Origin: Bacillota bacterium | GTDB taxonomy: Bacteria; Bacillota; Clostridia; Acetivibrionales; DSM-1351 | Assembly: GCA_023431385.1 (NCBI GenBank) | Contig: JAEYWA010000217.1 | Span: 1 to 55,450, forward strand | DNA: 55,450 bases | Direction of reading: 5' to 3' | In this document: positions 8,587 through 18,122 of the stretch, piece by piece | How positions within the stretch are numbered: position 1 is the stretch's first letter | How the letters are laid out: the number at the start of each line of letters is the position of its first letter | Notes under the pieces: generated by a model | The model's database searches: none | Told to the model about the DNA's origin: nothing | The model's input: only the letters and a program-made list of their open reading frames with translations | Program-made: the position numbers and the translations under genes

Positions 8587-10923
8587 TTAAACTAATAAGG
8601 AATCACTTCTGCTGGTAATATATAAATCTGAACCGAAATCTCCAAACATACGGACCTTATCGTTATATCCCGTTCCCGAAAACTGGCTGGGGAGAGGAAT
8701 CCCTGCTGAAAGTGCAAGGTTTGAGCAGGACAACTCCTGAATACAGTCAGTCAAGGTGTAGTGCCGATTAGCCATTCTGAGAATCATTCCGTCAGGGTTC
8801 AGCTCTATAGGAAGGATATGCTTCATAAGCCCTCCAAACCGCTCGATATAAAGCCGCTGTGGCCTGTTTCTTACGAGATATCGGCCATCCTTCAGGCCCT
8901 TTACAACAAGTTTGTCTTCGCTTTCGGCAGCAGTTGAAAGGACTTGAAAAAAGCCTGTTATTGCCGTTTCCCTGTCTTCACTCAAGCTTTGCCATACAAC
9001 CTTGTTATCCTTAAGGCTTTTAATCCGGGAGAAGGTACCGAATTGGAACAATTTTCGATGCTGCTTATAGAATGCTATCTGCCCTGCAATATCCTTTTTC
9101 TCCTCAGGTGACAGATTCTTCAGATCCAGTTCATAACCCAGACACCCGAAGCAAGCCACATTAAATCGGGTAGAAAGAGGTGTTTTCCGTAAAGTCTGCT
9201 GATGTGGAGATTGAGAAACATGTGCTCCCATAGTTGAAGGAGGATATAAATATGACAGCCCTGTTTGAATTTTAAGCCGTTCAACAGGATCTGTGTCATC
9301 AGAACACCATATCTGGGGGCTGTAACAGAGCATACCCAGATCAAAACGGTTTCCGCCGCTTGAACAGGTTTCCAGAAGAATATGAGGGCGGGGTCTGAAG
9401 ATTTTTGTTAGGACTTCATAAAGTCCTATAATGTATCTGTGATAAAACTCTCCTTGATTTGATAATAGCGCTGAAAAGCCTTCAGCCATGTGGCGATTCA
9501 TATCCCACTTGACATAGCTTATACCTGCTCCATCCAGCAAAGCTCCAACATTTTCAATAATATAGTCCCTGACTTCGGCTCTTGTAAGATCAAGTACCAG
9601 TTGATTTCTCCCCATAACCGGTTTGCGAGTAGGATGAATCACCGCATATTCGGGGTGGTTTCTATATAAATCACTGTCAGGGTTAACCATTTCAGGCTCG
9701 AACCACAAACCAAAGTCCAGTCCAAGTTCCTTTAGCTTATCTGAAAAAGTCTTCAAACCATGGGGGAATTTCTTCGGGTTTACCCAATAGTCTCCTAAGC
9801 CGCTCTTATCGGTATTCCTTGCTGAAAACCAGCCATCATCCAGAACGAAAAGTTCGACTCCGAGCTTTTTTGCGTCTTTTGCCAGATTTATAAGTTTTTT
9901 TTCATTAAAGTCAAAGAAATGAGACTCCCAGTTATTAATCAGCACCGGACGTTCACTGTTTTTCCAGTGACCTCTAACCATGTGCTCGTTAATAAATAAG
10001 TGCATGTTTCTGCTCATGCCGTTGAAGCCTTCAGAACTGAAAGTAACTATTCCTTCCGGTGTCTCAAAGCATTCACCTGGTAACAGTCTCCATTCAAAAC
10101 AATGAGGATTTATGCCCAATTGAACTCTGACAATATCGCTACCGGATTTTTCCACTAAACCAAAATGATTTCCACTGTAGACAAGATTAAAGCCATAGAC
10201 ATGACCGGTATCCTGGTCGGCATCCTGACTTGCCAGTATAAATCCGGGATTATGTCGATTACTGCTGTTCCCAGTTGTGGAGGAATTAATAATTATTCCG
10301 TACTGAACAGGTCTTTCGTGAAGATTACATTCTTTAATCCATCCGCCGTCCAGTGTCAGCATTCGGAAATTTTCATCAGGTAAATCCAGAGACATGCTCA
10401 TAATACGGCGTAAGTCCATAGGACCATCAGCTTTATTAGTAAGAACGGCACGCCGGGTTATTATGTCTGTGCTTTCAAAAACTGCATAATAGAGATCAAG
10501 TGTAATGGGATAAACGGTATCAGATAGCGTCACCTTTATAGTTTGGTCAGCGTTGTAAGAAGAGGGCAGCGTTACTGTAGGAACTGAGCACTCGCAGATA
10601 CTGTGGTTTAAATACAAGAAGTCGCTAATAAAAGAGCCTTCAGGCATTCTCAACTCTGTTGGACTTTGTCTGAAATCGCCACGGCCGTTGTCAGACCACT
10701 CCAGGAGCATATTATCAAGACAGTACAATTGATCAGACTGGTCATAAGAAATACTGCTGCCTATAGGTATGGTCTGCTTATTGGCCAGTACTTCTATAGA
10801 CTCTGACTCTTCCAGACGGGCTCCATAATAAATATGTTCCATATGACCGAATTTCGTATACCTGAAAATATATGTGGTATTAACAGTATCTAGCCTGAAA
10901 ACATTATCTTTGACTGTTATCAA
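8587..10923 (-). CDS. Alpha-galactosidase, GH36
   Basis: The 778-residue length is that of full bacterial GH36 enzymes: an N-terminal beta-supersandwich, a (beta/alpha)8 catalytic domain, then a C-terminal sheet. The catalytic landmarks are KWDMNRHM with nucleophile Asp474, LLETCSSGGNRFD, and WCSDDTDPVERL with the acid/base Asp in the 542-543 pair. WFEPEMVNPDSDL binds the sugar. There is no signal peptide, so it acts in the cytoplasm on sugars imported by the GPH symporter encoded next. The start is TTG 10923, preceded by a GGGGGGG ribosome binding site. Confidence 0.93.
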   Translation of the reverse strand: MITVKDNVFRLDTVNTTYIFRYTKFGHMEHIYYGARLEESESIEVLANKQTIPIGSSISYDQSDQLYCLDNMLLEWSDNGRGDFRQSPTELRMPEGSFISDFLYLNHSICECSVPTVTLPSSYNADQTIKVTLSDTVYPITLDLYYAVFESTDIITRRAVLTNKADGPMDLRRIMSMSLDLPDENFRMLTLDGGWIKECNLHERPVQYGIIINSSTTGNSSNRHNPGFILASQDADQDTGHVYGFNLVYSGNHFGLVEKSGSDIVRVQLGINPHCFEWRLLPGECFETPEGIVTFSSEGFNGMSRNMHLFINEHMVRGHWKNSERPVLINNWESHFFDFNEKKLINLAKDAKKLGVELFVLDDGWFSARNTDKSGLGDYWVNPKKFPHGLKTFSDKLKELGLDFGLWFEPEMVNPDSDLYRNHPEYAVIHPTRKPVMGRNQLVLDLTRAEVRDYIIENVGALLDGAGISYVKWDMNRHMAEGFSALLSNQGEFYHRYIIGLYEVLTKIFRPRPHILLETCSSGGNRFDLGMLCYSPQIWCSDDTDPVERLKIQTGLSYLYPPSTMGAHVSQSPHQQTLRKTPLSTRFNVACFGCLGYELDLKNLSPEEKKDIAGQIAFYKQHRKLFQFGTFSRIKSLKDNKVVWQSLSEDRETAITGFFQVLSTAAESEDKLVVKGLKDGRYLVRNRPQRLYIERFGGLMKHILPIELNPDGMILRMANRHYTLTDCIQELSCSNLALSAGIPLPSQFSGTGYNDKVRMFGDFGSDLYITSRSDSLLV

Positions 10924-11252
10924 AAATTGTACCCCCCCAGGTATTCATGTCCAGGCACTATTTTCTGTGACATCCCTGTAAGCGTACCACAGTGCCTATT
11001 TCCAATATTTATCTGAATTCATATTATCATAAAAGTATATTATTTACAATGAGTTATAAAAGAGTCAGAACTGAAGTGCAAAAAGGAAAAACTTCAAAAT
11101 ATTACAAATTAATTGTAATTAAATGTCAAAAATGATAAAATGGTATATATTTAATATTCTTCCATTTCTTAGTATTGACTTTAGAGCTGTGACTACATTT
11201 AAGAATTGGTGAAAGGTCGTACAGATACAAATGCGATGAGAGGAGTATACAA
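10924..11252. other. Divergent intergenic region, alpha-galactosidase / LuxR-type regulator
   Basis: No gene is visible. It must hold the promoter of the minus-strand galactosidase operon and of the plus-strand regulator. TGTAAGCG near 10976 resembles half of a CcpA cre site but the other half does not match. The segment 11030-11160 is very AT-rich. Confidence 0.4.
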
Positions 11253-12055
11253 ATGACAAATCTGCAGCCGGTAGATGAAATTTTTGCATCCTGGAGGAGA
11301 TGTATTAGTTCTGGAGTTGATAGATCAGTAAATGTTATTAATACTGGCATTAATGAGGCGGTGTTACAGAACGCATTAAGCGAAAATAAGTTACTAGGAT
11401 CAATATTTGATGAAGTTGGAGATGATTTTGAGGACTTATCATTAATGAAAAATGTTGTACTGCTGTTAATTAATCCAGAGGGCTTACTATTAAAAAAAAA
11501 TGCTGTAGGGAGTTAGGAAGGAGAATAGAAAGATTAGGATTTATTGAAGGAATGTCGTTTTCGGAGAAAGTCATTGGAACAAATGCAATTTCATTAGCCA
11601 TGAAGCTCGAAAAAGTAGTCTATACCTTACCTCAGCATCATTATAGTGAATTATTAAAGGATTTGTTTCTGTATTGCATTCCTTTGATTATTAAAGATGA
11701 AATATTTGGGTATTTGGTGCTATGCAGATTGAAGGACAAAATTGAAATTGATCTTAAAATTCTTGCTGATATGACAGCTTACAGGCTTTTAAATGAGTTA
11801 AAGCAAGAAAAGCTCAACCCCTTTCTCAAAGGAGACAGGGACCACAATATGACAAAAAAGGAGCTTGAAATACTGAAGCATATGGCTTCAGGCCTTCCTG
11901 AAAAAATAATTGCTTCAAAGTTAAATATCAGCATTAATACGGTAAAATACCATAAAAAGCTCATTTTTAAGAAGCTTGAGGTGGAATGCACCGCCCAGGC
12001 AGTTATTAAATGCATAAAACTCAATATTATGAGTATTAATGATATAGATTGCTAA
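11253..12055 (+). pseudogene. GAF/LuxR-type regulator split by a one-base frameshift
   Basis: The first part (ATG 11253) begins with NLQPVDEIFASWRRCISSGVD, the start typical of AcoR-like GAF activators, and runs to LLLINPEGLLLKK. There it meets nine A residues at 11493-11501 and stops at 11516. With one extra A the frame reads KKKCCRELGRRIERLGFIEG straight into the second part, whose GAF half (SEKVIGTNAISLAM ... FGYLVLCRL) leads to a C-terminal LuxR helix-turn-helix (KKELEILKHMASGLPEKIIA). The whole would be about 267 residues. Without the correction no intact regulator is made; transcriptional slippage on the A9 tract, a real mutation or a sequence error are all possible. It sits just before the biosynthetic cluster and could be its regulator. 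Confidence 0.8.
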
Positions 12056-12123
12056 TGTAAATAAATTATTACTGGTGTTATGCACAGAATATTAATCATT
12101 TTAAGTTATTGCTAATTCTCTGG

Positions 12124-12167
12124 AAAAACAAAGGACACTACCTATAAGGGTAGTGTCCTTTGTTTTT
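12124..12167. terminator. Intrinsic terminator after the LuxR-type regulator
   Basis: AAAAACAAAGGACACTACC (12124-12142) pairs perfectly with 12149-12167 around a 6-nt loop, and the 3' arm ends in a T-run. It isolates the regulator from the transporter operon that follows. Confidence 0.9.
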
Positions 12168-12340
12168 CGGGTTTTACTACACAAATAGGTAGTAGTTTAA
12201 ATTGTAAATACTGTTAAAATATGTATTATCAAACAGAACTTAGCAAAATATTACAATAGTAACCAATTAAATGCAGTAAAATTTTCTCTTTCCGCAAAAT
12301 GAACAATATTTTACAAAATTTCTAAGGAAGGGTGTCTGAT

Positions 12341-13351
12341 ATGCCACTGATTGAAGTTAGTAACCTTGTGAAGGACTATAAACTCAATGTAAGAAAAAAG
12401 GGATTGCTTGGGTCAATACATAGTTTACTGGTTCCCGAGTATAAATTGAAGCGTGCCGTTGATAATATAAGTTTTTCAATAGAAAAGGGCGAAATGGTAG
12501 GTTTTATAGGACCAAACGGTGCAGGAAAATCTACCACGGTTAAAATGTTGACGGGGATACTAGTACCAACCTCCGGTTCTATTTCCATTGGTGGTTTGAG
12601 CCCCCACAAGGACAGGAAGCAAAATGCAATGAGACTGGGAGTTGTTTTCGGACAGAGGAGTCAGCTGTGGTGGGATTTGCCAGTGGCCGATACCTTTGAG
12701 CTGTTGAAATACATATACAAGGTTCCTGAAAAAACCTATCAGCATAATATGAGCTTGTTTAATGACTTGCTGGAAATCAATGAATTCATATCACAACCGG
12801 TCAGACAACTTAGTCTTGGACAAAGAATGAGAGCTGATATAGCGGCAGCGCTTTTGCATGACCCGGAAATAATCTTTTTTGATGAACCCACAATTGGACT
12901 TGATGTTATTGCAAAGGAAAAGGTTCGTGAATTCATAAAGTTTATAAACAAGGAAAAAGGTACAACGATGCTCTTTACAACTCATGATATGCAGGATATA
13001 GAAAAGACCTGCCGGAGAATGATAATAATTGATGAGGGCACCACAATATACGACGGAACTGTGGAACATATTAAGGAAAGCTTTGGAACAAGCAGAACAC
13101 TTGTTGTAGATTTTGCAGAAAGTATTGGTGAGCTTGGTATTCAAGGTGTAGAGGTGGTTGACCAGAAGGATAGGAGGAAATGGCTTAAGTTCCAGAAGGA
13201 CGAAGTACAGATATCGAATCTTATATTTGAATTGACCCGGAAATATGGGATTGTTGATTTTACAGTTCAGGAACCTGAGATTGAAGCCATCATCAGGGAA
13301 ATATATCAGGGGGGAATAAAGTTTGATGAGAGCCTATATAGAGTTTGCTAA
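12341..13351 (+). CDS. ABC-2 type exporter, ATP-binding subunit
   Basis: A single nucleotide-binding domain shows Walker A GPNGAGKST (~residue 56), the signature LSLGQRMRAD, Walker B IIFFDEPTIGLD, the switch TTHD, and a C-terminal ~80-residue extension typical of ABC-2 drug/polysaccharide exporters. The long N-terminal loop and FGQRSQLWWDL fit the subgroup paired with DUF990/ABC2_membrane_6 permeases. ATG 12341 fits AAGGAAGGG better than the in-frame GTG 12332. Two permease genes follow directly, the first overlapping by 26 bp. As the first genes of the cluster's run, the trio is the likely exporter or self-protection pump. Confidence 0.9.
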   Translation: MPLIEVSNLVKDYKLNVRKKGLLGSIHSLLVPEYKLKRAVDNISFSIEKGEMVGFIGPNGAGKSTTVKMLTGILVPTSGSISIGGLSPHKDRKQNAMRLGVVFGQRSQLWWDLPVADTFELLKYIYKVPEKTYQHNMSLFNDLLEINEFISQPVRQLSLGQRMRADIAAALLHDPEIIFFDEPTIGLDVIAKEKVREFIKFINKEKGTTMLFTTHDMQDIEKTCRRMIIIDEGTTIYDGTVEHIKESFGTSRTLVVDFAESIGELGIQGVEVVDQKDRRKWLKFQKDEVQISNLIFELTRKYGIVDFTVQEPEIEAIIREIYQGGIKFDESLYRVC

Positions 13352-14114
13352 AAAAGCCTTTCAGAATAATATTGCCTATAGAGCCGATTATGTTGCCGGA
13401 GTAATAAATGCTATCGTAATGATTTTTGTAAACATATCAATCTGGAAAGCAATTTACGAAGATGAGCAGGCTGTGGACGGTGTTCAATTTAAAATGCTTA
13501 TTACGTATATTGTCCTATCCTTTCTGATGCAGTGCATATACGGCATGGATGAATATTTTATTGAGAATAAGGTCCGCTCCGGTTCCATTGGGTTGGATTT
13601 GTTAAAGCCAATAAGCTTCGGTGGATTTGTTTTTTCCTACAACGCCGGAATACTTGTTTTTCGAGTGCTGATGCAGCTTATACCTGCAATGGTAGTATCA
13701 ATATTTCTTTTTAAAATGTACCCTCCATTTTCCTGGTCTATGGCAGTTTTCTTCTTAGTGAGCACTGTATTGGGATATTTTGTTCTATACAATCTCAATT
13801 TTATAGTATGGATGAGTAGCTTTTGGTTTTACTGGACCTTCAGCCTGGTAACCATAAAGGATGCCGCTGTAATGATATTATCAGGTGCTCTGCTGCCACT
13901 ATGGTTCATGCCACAGGCCTTGGTTAAAATTATTAACCTGACACCCTTTGCCTCAATATATTATGTCCCAATATCCATATATTTGGGGCAAGTACCTATG
14001 GAAGAAATAGCCTTGACTCTTGCTAAGCAATTGTTATGGGCCACGGGCTTATTTATAGCTGGCAGGCTGTTATGGAAAACAGCCATTAAGAAATTGGTGG
14101 TACAGGGAGGGTAA
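13326..14114 (+). CDS. ABC-2 type exporter, permease subunit 1
   Basis: This ~262-residue protein has six hydrophobic segments and no ATPase motifs. It matches the ABC-2 permease family formerly called DUF990 (YIEFAKKAFQNNIAYRADYVAGVINAI near the start, KPISFGGFVFSYNAGI in the middle). ATG 13326 (one codon after TTG 13323) is preceded by GGGGGGA and overlaps the end of the ATPase gene, indicating translational coupling. With the next gene it should form a heterodimeric membrane channel powered by the upstream ATPase. Confidence 0.85.
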   Translation: MRAYIEFAKKAFQNNIAYRADYVAGVINAIVMIFVNISIWKAIYEDEQAVDGVQFKMLITYIVLSFLMQCIYGMDEYFIENKVRSGSIGLDLLKPISFGGFVFSYNAGILVFRVLMQLIPAMVVSIFLFKMYPPFSWSMAVFFLVSTVLGYFVLYNLNFIVWMSSFWFYWTFSLVTIKDAAVMILSGALLPLWFMPQALVKIINLTPFASIYYVPISIYLGQVPMEEIALTLAKQLLWATGLFIAGRLLWKTAIKKLVVQGG

Positions 14115-14117
14115 ACG

Positions 14118-14954
14118 ATGAGGAAAAAAGCACTGTTTAGCATTTTTGAACTTTTTACCATACTGTTGATTTATATTAAGCTTAATATAAAAGCGATACT
14201 TGAATACAAGTTTGACAGAACATTTATTACTATAGCAATTTTCTGCAGGGAGATGATAAGTGTTGTGGTAATGTTTCTGATACTTGTGCGATTTGTACAC
14301 ATAAAGGACTGGGAATATAGCGAACTATTCTTTCTGTATAGTTTTCTGTTTCTATCCTACAGCGCTTTTGTACTCTTATTTTCAGGAATGAGGGATTTTA
14401 CAGGTATTATTTACTCAGGAGAATTTGACAGGTATTTAACCAGACCTATTGGTCTGATGTACCAGATAGTTGCATCAAGATTGGATTTAAGTGCCGCACT
14501 GGGACACGGTATAGTAGGAGTTCTATTGTTTGTCAACACGGCCTTTTCTGTAGGAATCCACTGGACCGCTCAGAATATTGCATATTATATTATAGCCATA
14601 TTAAGCGGCGCAATTATTCAGGCATCAATTTTCATGTTTGCTAACTGTTTCAGCTTCTGGACCGTAAAGACAGATAATCTTCGAAACATGATATTCTTTA
14701 ACGCTCGACGCTTTTCAGGGTATCCAATAAGTTTTTATCCGGGAATTATCCAGAAGCTCCTGATTTTTGTAATACCCTTTTCCTTTGTTAATTATTTTCC
14801 CACTCAATACTTTCTTAATAAAAGTGATATGAGCTTGTTTTGGAGTGGATTTCTTTACCTTCCCCCATTAATTGCAGTTATTATGCTGGTACTTGTATAT
14901 GCTTTTTGGAAGTACGGAGTAAGGTATTATTCCAGCACTGGAACAGCAATGTAG
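14118..14954 (+). CDS. ABC-2 type exporter, permease subunit 2
   Basis: This 278-residue membrane protein has about six hydrophobic segments and the ABC-2 permease pattern GEFDRYLTRPIGLMYQIVASRLDL and RRFSGYPISFYP. It starts 3 bp after the first permease with a strong AGGGAGGG ribosome binding site. It is the partner permease of the exporter. The substrate is unknown; by position it is the product of the biosynthetic genes that follow. Confidence 0.85.
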   Translation: MRKKALFSIFELFTILLIYIKLNIKAILEYKFDRTFITIAIFCREMISVVVMFLILVRFVHIKDWEYSELFFLYSFLFLSYSAFVLLFSGMRDFTGIIYSGEFDRYLTRPIGLMYQIVASRLDLSAALGHGIVGVLLFVNTAFSVGIHWTAQNIAYYIIAILSGAIIQASIFMFANCFSFWTVKTDNLRNMIFFNARRFSGYPISFYPGIIQKLLIFVIPFSFVNYFPTQYFLNKSDMSLFWSGFLYLPPLIAVIMLVLVYAFWKYGVRYYSSTGTAM

Positions 14955-15003
14955 TGACCAGTTTTATAAGTTTTAACTAAGTAAGTATTGGAGGTAGCAG
15001 ACG

Positions 15004-16578
15004 ATGAAAAGCTATAAAAATTTAATTGTACTCGGACTTTTGATATTGGGAGCAGCTGTATTTCTTACAATAAAATATGTGAATTTTAACACCGTGCTGG
15101 TAAATGCAGGCTATTACGAGGAAAAAGTAACTGTACTAAGCACTGCCGACATACACGGGCATATTGTGTTTGATGACTTGGCCGGCGGCTATTATTCACT
15201 GGATGAAGTCAGTACAATGATGGGTATGCCGCTCATGAAACATTTGATAGATGAAGTAAAAAAGGATAATAACAATACTTTGCTTTTGGATTCGGGAGAT
15301 TTGTTTCATGGTACCAACGAAGCCAATATCGAAAAAGGGAAGGGCGTTGTAGATGTGACTAATTTAATGGGTTATGATGCTATGACGCCGGGAAACCATG
15401 ATTTTAATTTTGGTGCCGACAGATTGATAGAGATTTCCGGTCAGCTTAAGTTTCCTGTCCTATCGGCGAATATTTATAAGGACGGTAAGTTGTTATTTCA
15501 GGAATATAAAATTGTCCAGATGGGGAACAAAAGAATTGGCTTGTTTGGTTTGACAGAACCACACGCACTTGGAAACACAAATTCCAAGAATAATTCAGGG
15601 GTCACTCTTGAGGATCCTGTGAAATGTGCCAGGAGTGTAATAAGCAAGTTGGAAAATCAAGTTGATGCAATAATACTTGTATCCCATATGGGAGATGATC
15701 AGGACAGGGAATTAGTCAGGCAGGTTGACGGAATAGACCTGATACTTTGCGGACATCATCATTTCCTGTATGAAAAGGCCGATAAAGTCAACAATACATA
15801 TCTTGTAGAAGCCGGCGGTTACAGTACTCATGTTGGACAAGCGGATATGTATTTCAAGGATGGAAAGGTATCGAAGGTTGTTTGGAAGGTATTGCATACT
15901 AATGATAAGAGCAAGGAAGACAAAAAAGTAGCTGCCACAGCTGAAAAATACCATGCAATAGCTCTTGAAGCAAATAAGGAAGTAGTAGCACGAGCTAAGG
16001 AAAAGCTGGATGGATTCAGGTCCAACGTAAGAACAAAAGAAACAACTCTGGGGAATGTGCTTACCGATGCCATGAGAGAGACTGGTAAGGCAGATTTTGC
16101 ACTAATGAATGGTGGGGGTATAAGAGAGAGCATACCCCAGGGTGATATAAGCTTGTATGCAATTGGAAAATCACTGCCCTTTATCAATTCACTGGTAACT
16201 ATAGAAATTAAGGGTTCAAATGTATATGAAGCACTTGAAAGGGGAATCAGGCTATATCCTGATGGAGGCTCCAACGGCGGGTTCCTGCACGTTTCAGGTA
16301 TAAAATATACATTTGATGCTTCAAAGCCAGCCGGCAAAAGAATTGTAAGTGTAACAACAGCTGACGGCAAACCTCTGGATAAAAATAAGCTGTACAAGGT
16401 TGCTACAAATGACTATTTACATAATGGCGGTGATGGTTACATTGAACTTGAGGATTCAAAATTACTATCGAAGGGTGAACTTCTGAAGGACGTATTGGCC
16501 AAGTATCTGAAAAAGAAGGGCGAGATAACAGGAAGTATTGAGGGCAGGATACAGGTGGTAAATCAAAGATACAAATAG
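15004..16578 (+). CDS. Membrane-anchored 5'-nucleotidase/UshA-family phosphoesterase
   Basis: The 524-residue protein opens with one hydrophobic segment (residues ~7-25), a signal anchor or uncleaved signal peptide without a lipobox Cys, placing it outside the cell. The calcineurin-like metal sites are all present: DIHGH, DSGDLFHG, GNHDFNFG, SHMG and GHHHF. The 5'-nucleotidase C-terminal domain has NGGGIRESIPQG and ATNDYLHNGGDGY. The family removes phosphates from nucleotides, nucleotide-sugars or other esters. It stands between the exporter genes and the first carrier protein (gaps of 49 and 74 bp), so it may process the exported product; simple nucleotide scavenging is the alternative. Confidence 0.88.
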   Translation: MKSYKNLIVLGLLILGAAVFLTIKYVNFNTVLVNAGYYEEKVTVLSTADIHGHIVFDDLAGGYYSLDEVSTMMGMPLMKHLIDEVKKDNNNTLLLDSGDLFHGTNEANIEKGKGVVDVTNLMGYDAMTPGNHDFNFGADRLIEISGQLKFPVLSANIYKDGKLLFQEYKIVQMGNKRIGLFGLTEPHALGNTNSKNNSGVTLEDPVKCARSVISKLENQVDAIILVSHMGDDQDRELVRQVDGIDLILCGHHHFLYEKADKVNNTYLVEAGGYSTHVGQADMYFKDGKVSKVVWKVLHTNDKSKEDKKVAATAEKYHAIALEANKEVVARAKEKLDGFRSNVRTKETTLGNVLTDAMRETGKADFALMNGGGIRESIPQGDISLYAIGKSLPFINSLVTIEIKGSNVYEALERGIRLYPDGGSNGGFLHVSGIKYTFDASKPAGKRIVSVTTADGKPLDKNKLYKVATNDYLHNGGDGYIELEDSKLLSKGELLKDVLAKYLKKKGEITGSIEGRIQVVNQRYK

Positions 16579-16652
16579 AAACTCTCAGAATTTCAAATAT
16601 GGCTCAAAAATTAAATTTGATAACAACTAATCAAAAAGGAGTGTAATAATTC

Positions 16653-16904
16653 ATGCAAAAGAATGATATTCAAAGCAAGGTTTGTGAGCTGGTAAGCAAA
16701 CTAGGACAGTTCAACAATGACAACATTGAGGTAGATAGTGACCTTAGAGACAATTACGGTATAGATTCAATCGTATTGGTTGAGCTGCTTGTTGAGATCG
16801 AAGATGCTATGGGAATAACTTTTGACAGCAGTTCCTTGAGCTATGATACTTTTTCGACAGTGAACTCTATTACTGATTATGTACTTGAAAAGATTGCTGA
16901 ATAA
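16653..16904 (+). CDS. Free-standing acyl/peptidyl carrier protein 1
   Basis: An 83-residue acidic protein with the carrier-protein motif YGIDSIVLVELLVEIED; Ser39 in DSI is the phosphopantetheine attachment site. Four-helix spacing and length are those of stand-alone ACP/PCPs. The start is ATG 16653, with AAGGAG upstream. The next gene starts only 26 bp later. Because a free-standing adenylating ligase gene lies two genes on, this carrier may be its partner. No phosphopantetheinyl transferase gene is in the window, so activation must come from elsewhere. Confidence 0.9.
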   Translation: MQKNDIQSKVCELVSKLGQFNNDNIEVDSDLRDNYGIDSIVLVELLVEIEDAMGITFDSSSLSYDTFSTVNSITDYVLEKIAE

Positions 16905-16930
16905 GCTTTTATTAAAACATGAGGTGGCAT

Positions 16931-18061
16931 ATGATAAATGATTTAAACTACAAGGTTCCCAGGTACTTTAAACCATATGTAAATGATTGTTTCCATAATA
17001 CATACTCGGCAGTTCTTCAATATATGGGTTTAAAACCTGAACTTATACTTGCTGATTACCTCTCCTTTATGTATGACCAAAAAAATAAATACATCGGAGT
17101 CAACTACTTCTACAGGTACAATAATACTGTTGAGTTTTCAGAGGAAGAACTTAATACATCCCTTGAATTTGTGTACTTTCCGGCTACCTCAAACTACAAC
17201 TCGGAGTCCGGAAAGGTTGTGAAGGTAAGGCATGAGGACAGGTTAAATATCAACATGTATATATCAGATGATTCCTCTGTTGCATATTCTCGATTGAAAG
17301 AATTGCTTGATAGTGGAAAACCTGTTATTGCAGCTGTTGACTTGTATTATATGAGCTATCACAGAGCCTTTGGCAAGGAGCATGGCTTACACTGTGTTGT
17401 AATAACCGGGTACAACGAGAAAGAGGGTTATTTTGAACTTTTTGATAAATTTGCACTCTCCAGCAGTGACTTTGATGGAAAGCTCCCAATTGATGAAGTA
17501 ATAATGGGAAGAAAATCTGATAATCCGCTGCCGTGGGGGGATAGGACAAACAGACCAGTAAGAAACCTATGGATGGAGATAAATGTTGATAACTCCTTTA
17601 GTATTAAGGCTTATAAATTAATTAATGTTCTTGAAGAAAGTTTTAAGAGAATGTCGGGTCAAAAGGAAGTGTTAGGACACAAATGCGGTTTAGAGATGCT
17701 GGATTTATTTATAAAGGATCTTCTACTGAAAAAGGCTAAAGACCCTGATGCTGCAACTATAAACTGGTTCAAGTCATATCTGAACAGCAGCTTTAAGAAC
17801 ATTTCGAGAAGCAGAAAACGATTTGCAGTATTTCTTGAAGAAATACATGACATGCTTCCGGAGCATTTGGTCAACGAAGTGTCAGGTTACCTGGAGGAGT
17901 CTGCAAAGCATTGGGATATATGTGCAAATATAGCTCTGAAACTTGGTATAAGAAAATCCATGGAACTGATAAATGATCTTGTTGAACATCTTGGGATGGT
18001 TCGAGATTTAGAAAGCTGTGTACTGGAAAGACTTGGGAGACTGTTTGCATGCAGGGTTTGA
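16931..18061 (+). CDS. BtrH-like acyltransferase/cysteine-protease-fold protein 1
   Basis: The N-terminal ~200 residues match the BtrH N-terminal domain family. In butirosin biosynthesis BtrH moves the carrier-bound aminoacyl side chain onto the aminoglycoside. A likely Cys-His-Asp set is visible: Cys in VNDCFHNTYSAVL, His in EHGLHCVVITGYN, Asp in ELFDKF. The C-terminal half is helical and unassigned. ATG 16931 follows GAGGTGG; the earlier ATG 16919 lacks a binding site. It is clearly a paralogue of the protein encoded at 22708-23826, sharing blocks such as LILADYLSFMY and EEELNTSLE. It probably transfers an acyl group from carrier 1 or 2 to an amine; the exact substrates are unknown. Confidence 0.75.
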   Translation: MINDLNYKVPRYFKPYVNDCFHNTYSAVLQYMGLKPELILADYLSFMYDQKNKYIGVNYFYRYNNTVEFSEEELNTSLEFVYFPATSNYNSESGKVVKVRHEDRLNINMYISDDSSVAYSRLKELLDSGKPVIAAVDLYYMSYHRAFGKEHGLHCVVITGYNEKEGYFELFDKFALSSSDFDGKLPIDEVIMGRKSDNPLPWGDRTNRPVRNLWMEINVDNSFSIKAYKLINVLEESFKRMSGQKEVLGHKCGLEMLDLFIKDLLLKKAKDPDAATINWFKSYLNSSFKNISRSRKRFAVFLEEIHDMLPEHLVNEVSGYLEESAKHWDICANIALKLGIRKSMELINDLVEHLGMVRDLESCVLERLGRLFACRV

Positions 18062-18122
18062 TAATCATTAAATATTCTTAATATAAAAGAATACAATTTA
18101 ATCTGATAAGGAAGTGATATAG

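Noticed and set aside
10976..10990. cre-like sequence TGTAAGCG upstream of the alpha-galactosidase gene
   Set aside because: Only the left half fits the CcpA site; the right half does not, so no CcpA control is claimed.
15828..16397. 189-codon antisense frame inside the 5'-nucleotidase gene
   Set aside because: It is fully contained in a well-supported gene on the other strand and has no recognisable motifs.
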